Below are positions 1 to 7,595 of a stretch of 64,000 nt of DNA, piece after piece. The stretch's first letter is position 1; each line of letters begins with the position of its first letter. This DNA is from Verrucomicrobiia bacterium (GTDB lineage: Bacteria; Verrucomicrobiota; Verrucomicrobiia; Limisphaerales; JADLHS01): contig JAHCLO010000013.1 in NCBI GenBank assembly GCA_026125285.1, positions 98,556 to 162,555 on the forward strand. The letters are read 5' to 3'. Below the pieces are notes generated by a model. The model did not search any database, was not told the DNA's origin, and saw only the letters and a list, made by a program, of their open reading frames with translations. Made by a program: the position numbers and the translations under genes.

Positions 1-1
1 G

Positions 2-2938
2 GCAAGCCACACGGGCAGCTTCTTGCAAGCCGTATTTCGTGATGAGGAACACAGGAAGAAGGCGGAAGGAAGGAGACCGCCAACGCGCACAAAACCGATT
101 CCGTCTTCCATTCTTCGTTCGCCGTCCGCCATTGCCATAAGCGGCGCCCGCGAGCATAACCTCAAGAATCTCTCCCTCGAAGTCCCGCGGGACCGGTTCG
201 TCGTCATCACCGGTGTCAGCGGTTCGGGTAAGAGTACGCTCGCGTTTGATCTGCTGTTCAACGAGGGCCAGCGGCGGTTCTTGGACTCGATGAACCTTTA
301 TGCGCGACAGTTCGTGGAGCAAATGGCGCGACCGGACGTAGATTTGATCACGGGTATTCCACCCACGGTCAGCATCGAGCAACGCACCACGCGCGGCGGT
401 GGCAAAAGCACGGTGGCGACCGTCACCGAGATTTATCACTTCATTCGTCTGCTCTTTGCGCGACTCGGCACACAGTACTGTCCCGACTGCCAGTTGCCCG
501 TCGAACCCCAGACGCGCGACGAACTCGCCCGACATCTGCAGGCCGAACTCAAACGCCGGGGCGACTTGCTGCTGCTCGCGCCCGTCGTGAAGAACCGGAA
601 AGGCTTCCATTCGGACGTCGCGGAGTGGGCGTTCAAGAGTGGCTACAAAGAAATCCGCGCGGACGGAAAGATGTACGACACCAGCAAGCCGTTCCGGCTC
701 GATCGGTTCAAGGAACATGATGTTGAGATTGTCGTGGGCGTGGCACAGTCAGGCAGGGCGCGCAGTCCTCTGCGCGCCGCCACTGCGACGGGAACCGCCG
801 GCGCGCACCGAGTGACGCGCCCTACCAGCCTCACTGAAATCGTGGATACAGCCCTCAAACTCGGCAACGGCACGCTCTACGCCCTCGACCATCGCAGGCA
901 ACTCTCCGTCCACTCCACCGAACGCGCCTGCCCTGGCTGCGGCAAATCTTTCGCCCCGCTCGATCCCAAGAACTTCTCCTACAACTCCGCGCAGGGCTGG
1001 TGTCCCAAGTGCCGCGGCTTCGGCGAGCTGTTCTACCTGCCCGATGTCGAACGCGGCGCGAATGCCGATTCAATAGAGGAAAGCTGGTGGGGCTGGGCGC
1101 AGGAACGCGAGGTTTGTCCCGAGTGCCACGGCGCCCGGCTGAATCCCGTGGCTCGGGCAGTGCGGCTAAACGCCGGACACACGCCGCGCCCGTCACCAGC
1201 TTCGGCTAAAGGAGTCAGAGCCAGACGCGATGCCTGTCCGACGATAAACGCCTTCTCCGCGCTGGACGTCGAGGCGGCGCTTGCGTTTGTCCGCCAATTG
1301 AAATTCACCGGACGCGCGGCAGACATCGCCCGCGACATCCTCCCGGAAATTCGCGAGCGCTTGAAGTTCCTCAACGAAGTCGGCCTCGGCTACCTCCAAC
1401 TTGGACGCGGCATGCCGACGCTTTCGGGGGGGGAAGCCCAGCGTATCCGGCTCGCCGCGCAACTGGGTTCGAACTTGAGCGGCGTGCTGTACGTCCTCGA
1501 CGAACCAACCATCGGCCTGCACGCGCGCGACAATGAACAATTACTCGACGTGCTCCAGAAACTCCGCCGTCGCGGCAATTCCGTGGTCGTCGTCGAGCAC
1601 GATGAGGACACGATGCGCCGCGCGGATCACGTCATTGATCTTGGTCCGGGCGCGGGTGTGCATGGTGGACAGGTGGTGGCCAGCGGCACATTGGCCGAAC
1701 TGGCCAAGCATCCTGAATCTGTCACCGGTCAGTGCCTCCGGACCGAAAAGAAATTTCCGGCGCGCGGGGAACGGCGGGTTTCCGCCGTAGCCGCCGAGGT
1801 GAGGAGGCGGAAGGTCACGAGCACAAAACCGGCCGACCACGTCCTCACGTCGGCGGCTACGCACGGACGGCTCACGCTACGAGGCGCGGCATTGAACAAC
1901 CTCAAGAATCTCACAGTGACTTTTCCTCTGGGCCGGCTTGTGCTTGTAACGGGCGTGAGCGGTTCGGGCAAGAGCACGTTGGTCCGGGAGTGTTTGTTGC
2001 CGGAATTGCAGGCGGCACTCAAGGCGGGGCGGGCGTCCGCGCGAGCCGCCGCCTCGAAACCACCCCAAGGCTCGCGCGGACGCTCGCTCCACCTTTCCGG
2101 CTTTGAATCCTTGAAGGCAGTTTATGAAGTGGACCAATCGCCCATCGGGCGGACGCCACGCTCGATTCCCGCGACCTACGTGGGATTCTTCGACGACATC
2201 CGCGCCTTGTTCGCGCAAGTGCCGGAAGCGCGGATGCGCGGTTACTCTGCCAGCCGGTTTTCCTTCAACAGCGCGCAAGGCCGTTGTCCGGAATGTGAAG
2301 GGGCCGGCCAGATCAAACTGGAGATGAACTTCCTGCCGCCGGCCTTTGTGCGTTGCGAAACCTGCGAGGGAACGCGGTTCAATCGCGAGACACTCGACAT
2401 CGCCTACGGCGGGAAGAACATCGCGCAGGTGCTGGACCTTTCCGTGGAGGAAGCCCTCGCGTTCTTTGCCAGCGTGCCGAAGATCAAACGCGCGCTTGAA
2501 GCCTTGCACGACACCGGGCTGGATTATCTCAAGCTCGGTCAACAAAGCCCGACCCTGAGCGGCGGGGAAGCGCAACGCGTGAAACTCGTCACGCATTTGC
2601 TGACCGGATTAAAGCCCGCCCCCGCCGCAAGCCTCACGCCGCACGCCGCACGCAACACCAATCTCTTCATTCTGGAAGAACCCACCATCGGCCTGCATAT
2701 CGCCGACGTGCGCCGGCTCGTGGAAGTCTTGCAGCGCCTGGTGGACGCCGGCCATTCGGTGATTGTGATCGAGCATAACCTGGATTTGATCGCCGAGGCG
2801 GATTGGGTGATTGACCTCGGCCCGGAAGGTGGCGAGGGCGGTGGCCGGATGGTCGCCGAGGGCACGCCCGAGCAAATCGCGCGCAACCAACACTCGCACA
2901 CCGGACGCTTCCTGCGCCGGCTGTTGCACCTTCCATGA
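2..2938 (+). CDS. uvrA: Excinuclease ABC subunit UvrA, second half of a tandem double UvrA (5' end outside window)
   Basis: Damage-recognition ATPase of nucleotide excision repair. Seen: two ABC ATPase modules, each with Walker A GVSGSGKST (nt 212-238 and 1952-1978), signature LSGGEAQR and DEPTIGLH or EEPTIGLH Walker B; CxxC zinc-ribbon pairs (CPDC, CPGC/CPKC, CPEC/CETC). The frame is open to the left edge and begins ASHTGSFLQ, which matches the end of the same gene (SHTGRFLRRLL), so another UvrA unit probably precedes it. Chlamydial UvrA proteins are known to be about double length, so a fused dimer is the likely reading. The gene carries four in-frame palindromic insertions and one 7-bp tandem tract, in loops between conserved blocks, all without frameshift. 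It overlaps the next gene by ATGA. Family call is firm; the double architecture is inferred. Confidence 0.93.
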   Translation, partial: ASHTGSFLQAVFRDEEHRKKAEGRRPPTRTKPIPSSILRSPSAIAISGAREHNLKNLSLEVPRDRFVVITGVSGSGKSTLAFDLLFNEGQRRFLDSMNLYARQFVEQMARPDVDLITGIPPTVSIEQRTTRGGGKSTVATVTEIYHFIRLLFARLGTQYCPDCQLPVEPQTRDELARHLQAELKRRGDLLLLAPVVKNRKGFHSDVAEWAFKSGYKEIRADGKMYDTSKPFRLDRFKEHDVEIVVGVAQSGRARSPLRAATATGTAGAHRVTRPTSLTEIVDTALKLGNGTLYALDHRRQLSVHSTERACPGCGKSFAPLDPKNFSYNSAQGWCPKCRGFGELFYLPDVERGANADSIEESWWGWAQEREVCPECHGARLNPVARAVRLNAGHTPRPSPASAKGVRARRDACPTINAFSALDVEAALAFVRQLKFTGRAADIARDILPEIRERLKFLNEVGLGYLQLGRGMPTLSGGEAQRIRLAAQLGSNLSGVLYVLDEPTIGLHARDNEQLLDVLQKLRRRGNSVVVVEHDEDTMRRADHVIDLGPGAGVHGGQVVASGTLAELAKHPESVTGQCLRTEKKFPARGERRVSAVAAEVRRRKVTSTKPADHVLTSAATHGRLTLRGAALNNLKNLTVTFPLGRLVLVTGVSGSGKSTLVRECLLPELQAALKAGRASARAAASKPPQGSRGRSLHLSGFESLKAVYEVDQSPIGRTPRSIPATYVGFFDDIRALFAQVPEARMRGYSASRFSFNSAQGRCPECEGAGQIKLEMNFLPPAFVRCETCEGTRFNRETLDIAYGGKNIAQVLDLSVEEALAFFASVPKIKRALEALHDTGLDYLKLGQQSPTLSGGEAQRVKLVTHLLTGLKPAPAASLTPHAARNTNLFILEEPTIGLHIADVRRLVEVLQRLVDAGHSVIVIEHNLDLIAEADWVIDLGPEGGEGGGRMVAEGTPEQIARNQHSHTGRFLRRLLHLP
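752..826. repeat. In-frame palindromic repeat inside uvrA, copy 1
   Basis: Imperfect inverted repeat with arms 752-778 and 800-826. The right arm, read on the minus strand, matches 25 of 27 bases of the dispersed repeat at 10756-10877 (core GGGCGCGTCACTC). In the protein it supplies an Arg/Ala/Thr-rich stretch between the conserved blocks VEIVVG and SLTEIVD, where UvrA normally has only a few residues. Confidence 0.7.
1168..1247. repeat. In-frame repeat-like insertion inside uvrA, copy 2
   Basis: Low-complexity segment between the zinc-binding CPECHGARLNP block and the NAFSALDVEAAL block. The outer ends (1168-1190 and 1222-1247) form a weak inverted repeat. The encoded residues (GHTPRPSPASAKGVRARRD) have no counterpart in typical UvrA. 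Less convincing than the other three copies. Confidence 0.45.
1787..1860. repeat. In-frame palindromic repeat inside uvrA, copy 3 (GTAG...CTAC family)
   Basis: Arms 1787-1805 and 1842-1860 match at 18 of 19 positions as an inverted repeat, beginning GTAGCCGCCGA and ending TCGGCGGCTAC. It is the same family as 7939-8008 and 27817-27903 (shared ends GTAG/CTAC and an ACGTGAG core). It encodes a basic linker in the interdomain region before the second ABC module and keeps the frame. Confidence 0.85.
2026..2090. repeat. In-frame palindromic repeat inside uvrA, copy 4
   Basis: Arms 2026-2047 and 2069-2090 match at 20 of 22 positions as an inverted repeat (core GGCTCGCGCGGACGC). It encodes an Ala/Arg/Ser-rich stretch soon after the second Walker A, between LLPELQ and SLKAVYEVDQSPIGR, without shifting the frame. 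Confidence 0.8.
2635..2653. repeat. 7-bp tandem tract CACGCCG (2.7 copies) inside uvrA
   Basis: CACGCCG repeated at 2635, 2642 and 2649 (last copy partial). It encodes part of an extra PAPAASLTPHAARN segment between the second signature motif and the second Walker B (NLFILEEPTIGLH). A 7-bp unit changes frame when copy number changes by one. Confidence 0.7.
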
Positions 2939-3417
2939 ACCAGCCCTACGAAGAAACGTTTGACGGCGTGACCACTCCGCGCCTCGCTCCGGGACCAAGA
3001 CACGAACTGATTTGCGCCCGTCTCCACGCGATCCTTGGCGCATGCCTGATCGGGATTCCCAGCACCCGCCTCTTGCCGCCTCGCGACGAGGTTCGCGTGT
3101 CTCCGACCACAACATTACGCCCTGATCTTGCGCTCGTCGCTCAAGCCACCGGCAAGTTGTGGCTCGCTGTCGAAATCATCAGCTCCGACGATCACCGCAC
3201 CGATACGGTCATCAAAAAGCAGATCTACGAGGATATCAGAATTCCTCGGTTGTGGATGATTGATCCCCGTTATGACAACCTGGAGGTTTATCAATGCGGG
3301 CCCTACGGATTGGCGCTCAAGGCCATCCTTGCGGGGCGCGAGCAGTTGACCGAGTCTTTGCTCCCGCAGTTGAGCCTGGTGGTGGCGGACTTGTTTGCCG
3401 CCGACACGGCCAATTGA
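2935..3417 (+). CDS. Uma2 family (DUF820) PD-(D/E)XK nuclease-fold protein
   Basis: 160 aa, the usual size for Uma2 proteins, which have a restriction-endonuclease fold but mostly unknown function. Seen: RPDLALV (metal-binding Asp), then AVEIISSDD with the family's V-E-I-x-S core, then KKQIYEDIRIPRLWMIDP, the typical K...Y...G/I-V-x-E-YW-x-D-P-like segment. The Glu of VEI and the following Lys region give the D-x-n-E-x-x fold signature, although the canonical E-x-K lysine is not obvious. The start codon overlaps the uvrA stop (ATGA), so it is probably translationally coupled. Function unknown. Confidence 0.75.
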   Translation: MNQPYEETFDGVTTPRLAPGPRHELICARLHAILGACLIGIPSTRLLPPRDEVRVSPTTTLRPDLALVAQATGKLWLAVEIISSDDHRTDTVIKKQIYEDIRIPRLWMIDPRYDNLEVYQCGPYGLALKAILAGREQLTESLLPQLSLVVADLFAADTAN

Positions 3418-3504
3418 ATCTGGCCCGGCTCGATCGCCAATTGCGGGCGCTGGGCAGGGCCCTCGATTCCAACACAGCGCCCGGCCCCCTGGACGACGGT
3501 TTCC

Positions 3505-3532
3505 TTGACTCAACGGAAGTGCTTTCTATCAT
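3505..3532 (+). promoter_or_regulatory. Candidate sigma70-type promoter for eno
   Basis: TTGACT at 3505-3510 and TATCAT at 3527-3532 with a 16-bp spacer, 47 bp upstream of the eno start. Good match to both boxes and in the only gap before eno. Confidence 0.45.
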
Positions 3533-3576
3533 GCGCGTGCCCTCGGGGCATCTGACATTCCCGAAATTGAAATTGA

Positions 3577-4970
<1,394 letters not shown>

Positions 4971-5045
4971 GGGTTTGCGTTCCAAGCTGGCAGGCGCGGT
5001 GCAGGATTTTCACATGGGTTCGTTTGGCAAAAATGCCCTTGGAGA

Positions 5046-5948
5046 TTATGACCGTTCGGCCACCTCCATCGTCAGCGGGGCGGGAATCGCCTCGCCCTGC
5101 CGCATTCGCTGCAGCCGTTCCAGTTGGTTCATCGCCCGGAACATTTGCCGCTCCAGTTTCGTTTCGTAGCGCTGGATTTTCTCCAGCGTCTCCGCCGCGG
5201 GCAGCACCGCCGCTGCCTGGCGCGCCTGCTCCTCCTTTGCTTCCCGCTCCTTGCAATCAGTTTTTGTCCATGAAATTAAGCGCAGTTTCTGGTCGAGGTA
5301 AGCCAGGGTCTCCTCCTTCTGTCTGGCGCGCAGGGCCGCGGGCTCCAGCCCTTCTGGATTCTGCTGCAACTGGGAACGCAGTGTCTCCAGTTCCTTCGTC
5401 AGCGTGTTGGGCTTGTCGCCGAAGCGCCGCACGAGCGCTTGGATCACGTTCTCCGTCAATTCCCCCTCCCGCTCCACGTCAGACTGAAGGTCTGCCAGCC
5501 AGCGCTCAATGATCCCGTTGCCCAAGGCCGAATCCTGCATCAAGGGAACCGGATCCCCCAGCGCATCCCATTTGCTCCATTGCACGAGGGGATGCGGCGG
5601 CCGGTCGCGGTTCCACGCGCCTTCATCCACGCTGAGCGCGATTTCGCCTGACTCTGCCGTGAGCGCCCGCCGCAAGCGCCAGTGCGCCGTCACGATCTGG
5701 TCCACCAGCATCTCCTCCACCGGCCCGACCGGTTGCAGGGATTCCACAAACCGCGCGTGCAGGGCGGCGAATTCGCGCGGGTTCTCCCGGATGTGCAAGC
5801 CGCGCACGACGACCTCCTGCGAGAGGATGCCATGTTTGACCGCGTTCATTTTGGCGACCGCCTTGCCGTTGACGGTTCTCGGGCCGGTGGATTTGCCGGC
5901 GTTCCGCCGATTGGCGGCCAGTTGTTTCAAGGACATGGTTTTGCGCAT
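5046..5948 (-). CDS. Conserved hypothetical protein with N-terminal KSTGPRT-GK-NAxKHG motif
   Basis: 300 aa. The N-terminus ANRRNAGKSTGPRTVNGK followed by MNAVKHGILSQE is a motif I know from uncharacterised proteins common in Verrucomicrobia, Planctomycetes and Acidobacteria; no function is established. The rest is rich in charged residues and predicted helix, with a Glu/Arg/Gln-rich C-terminal half (about residues 170-290) that may be coiled coil. The N-terminal motif resembles basic nucleic-acid-binding patches, but this is speculative. It lies 4 bp downstream of the KTSC gene on the same strand. Confidence 0.75.
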   Translation of the reverse strand: MRKTMSLKQLAANRRNAGKSTGPRTVNGKAVAKMNAVKHGILSQEVVVRGLHIRENPREFAALHARFVESLQPVGPVEEMLVDQIVTAHWRLRRALTAESGEIALSVDEGAWNRDRPPHPLVQWSKWDALGDPVPLMQDSALGNGIIERWLADLQSDVEREGELTENVIQALVRRFGDKPNTLTKELETLRSQLQQNPEGLEPAALRARQKEETLAYLDQKLRLISWTKTDCKEREAKEEQARQAAAVLPAAETLEKIQRYETKLERQMFRAMNQLERLQRMRQGEAIPAPLTMEVAERS

Positions 5949-5952
5949 GGGT

Positions 5953-6147
5953 TCAGAGATATCGCCCCCGGATGTTTTGGTTGTAGTACGCGCCCATGGA
6001 CGCAGCGGCCATCAGGCCCTGGAAGACCCAACGCGGCACACCGGGATGCGTATAGACGGTGTCGCGGCTGTGAAACAACACCGCCAGCGTATAGCCGTCG
6101 TAGCCGACGGCCCGGATCGCGGATGAGTTGACGGGGATCATGCTCAT
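5953..6147 (-). CDS. KTSC domain protein
   Basis: 64 aa, essentially one KTSC domain (PF13619-like). Seen: PVNSSAIRAVGYDGYTLAVLF, then VPRWVFQGLMAAASMGAYYN and a terminal IRGRY, matching the family pattern V-x-S-S-x-I-x-x-I/V-G-Y-D and A-x-S-x-G-x-Y-x-N-x-x-I-R. KTSC domains occur alone or fused to phage and repair proteins; their role is unknown. Probably co-transcribed with the 300-aa gene downstream. Confidence 0.8.
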   Translation of the reverse strand: MSMIPVNSSAIRAVGYDGYTLAVLFHSRDTVYTHPGVPRWVFQGLMAAASMGAYYNQNIRGRYL

Positions 6148-6181
6148 GGCGGTGACACTGTAAACGACTCACGAGTTAGTT

Positions 6182-6811
6182 TCATTCCGGGTTGAATTCC
6201 GATTTGTTCCGACTTTTTCCGACCGCCCCTCGAAGCGCGATGAACCCTCGGCGCCGGGTATCGAAGAGGCGTTTGTAGGCGGCGCGTTGATTCAAGTCAT
6301 CAAACGCCTTGCACGGATGCCGGTAACCGCCACAGATATTTAGCAGGGTTGCATCCTTACTGCTCAGTCCGTTTAGTCCCTTCTCATGTGCTGTGTGAAC
6401 CAGAGCAAGGATGTACGGCAAGACGCCACCGAGCGAGATGGCCTCGCCGGTGTCTGGCTTGATTTGCGTGAAACTACTGTCGTGGACCCACCCGCAGACA
6501 GAGCAGGCGCAGCCTGTGGCACTGGCCATGGCGGCCCCAGCCTCTTCGACAGCAAAAGCCCGCACCCCACCGATGCTCGCGAGACTGGCAATGATCTGCT
6601 GAACCACAGCGGAAGTGTTTTCATCTTCCCCATGCCGGATGGGCACGCCGAGGAGGGCACGCACCGAAAGGAGTACCAAATTGCTTTCGCCGCCCTCTGT
6701 CTTCCGCTGCTCCGCCGGCGGTTCGGCTGGCGCAGAGGCGGAGGCTTGCGGGCCGCGCCTGGGGACAGGCGGGCCGAGCAACATCGCTGTTTCAGGTGCG
6801 CGTTTCTGCAC
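6182..6811 (-). CDS. Hypothetical protein
   Basis: 209 aa with a GTG start preceded by a G-rich stretch (GAGTGGGGG). No family recognised. Residues 1-40 are Pro/Ala-rich; the middle has a CACSVCGW cysteine pair that could bind metal; the C-terminal part (AFDDLNQRAAYKRLFDTRR and on) is basic. A competing frame on the plus strand (6386-6895) exists, but the minus frame has the more protein-like C-terminal half. Moderately supported as a real gene. Confidence 0.45.
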   Translation of the reverse strand: MQKRAPETAMLLGPPVPRRGPQASASAPAEPPAEQRKTEGGESNLVLLSVRALLGVPIRHGEDENTSAVVQQIIASLASIGGVRAFAVEEAGAAMASATGCACSVCGWVHDSSFTQIKPDTGEAISLGGVLPYILALVHTAHEKGLNGLSSKDATLLNICGGYRHPCKAFDDLNQRAAYKRLFDTRRRGFIALRGAVGKSRNKSEFNPE

Positions 6812-7052
6812 GCCCCCACTCTACCAAGTCGGGTAGTGACGATTCTGCGGAATGCATATCATACTGAAGTCAAGCGTGATAGCCGGTTATTGTGATTTAT
6901 GACATTCTTCTGCAGTGCCGCTGCAACGGTTCTGCAGGACTGTTGCAGCCGTTTGGCCCGAAAACCACGTTGGGGCGTGTCAATAACAATCTTTAAGTAA
7001 TCCGCCAAAAACTCTCACTGATGAAGGAAGCAAACCAGCCCGATCCGTTGTG
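6812..7052. other. Intergenic region with inverted and direct repeats
   Basis: AT-richer than its surroundings. Contains CTGCAACGGT (6921-6930) and ACTGTTGCAG (6939-6948), pairing at 9 of 10 positions, and TTCTGCAG repeated at 6908 and 6930, giving an iteron-like or operator-like cluster upstream of the minus-strand gene starting at 6811. No gene seen. Confidence 0.4.
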
Positions 7053-7586
7053 TCAAATGCCGGCGCGCATAAAACGCCCTTCCCAAGCCCGCTTCGTGAC
7101 TTCCCACCGGCACCGAGACTTGCGCCGCCCCCGCAGCTTACCTTGCCGGATAGCCTTCACGATGAGCGATGGGTGGCATGGGACCAGGCGCGCGAGTTCC
7201 CCCGGCGTTAGGGCCTCGCGATTCGCAGGCCACGAAAAGCGAGCACGGTCAAGACGGGCAAAAGGGAGCGCGAACATTCGCGTCCCCGCCAAGCAACGTC
7301 GCGCGTAAGTCTTGTGGCTATACGGTACCGCGCGTTTTGCCAGCCACGCCACGAAACGATCCACTTCCACCTTGTTGAGTTGGTGGCGCGGTCCATCCGC
7401 ACGGAGATACCCTGTCTTGATCCAGTTCCGCAGCGGCTGCGTTGAGACACCTAACATTTTAGCGGTCTGTCGCAGGCTGAAAAAACCCCGCGTGGCCCGG
7501 TCCAGCGCGGCACGAATCTCGTCTGACCGGCAGGCCACCTTCCAAGCGACCGGTCCGCGCTTCCAAGGCAGACGAGGTTTGCCCAT
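7053..7586 (-). CDS. Double helix-turn-helix (excisionase/MerR-like) DNA-binding protein
   Basis: 177 aa. Two winged-HTH-like units: residues about 36-90 (FSLRQTAKMLGVSTQPLRNW then GYLRADGPRHQLNKVEVDRFV) and about 125-170 (LTPGELARLVPCHPSLIVKA then GKLRGRRKSRCRWEV). The first fits the excisionase/MerR style (HTH_17). It starts 9 bp after the end of the MmeI-like enzyme gene on the same strand, so the two are probably co-transcribed; an R-M controller or accessory role is an inference. It could instead be a recombination directionality factor, but no integrase is visible nearby. Confidence 0.6.
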   Translation of the reverse strand: MGKPRLPWKRGPVAWKVACRSDEIRAALDRATRGFFSLRQTAKMLGVSTQPLRNWIKTGYLRADGPRHQLNKVEVDRFVAWLAKRAVPYSHKTYARRCLAGTRMFALPFARLDRARFSWPANREALTPGELARLVPCHPSLIVKAIRQGKLRGRRKSRCRWEVTKRAWEGRFMRAGI

Positions 7587-7595
7587 GCTCTGACT

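Noticed and set aside
6386..6895. 169-codon plus-strand frame opposite the 6182-6811 gene
   Set aside because: Less protein-like C-terminus and no ribosome-binding sequence, though the choice is not certain.
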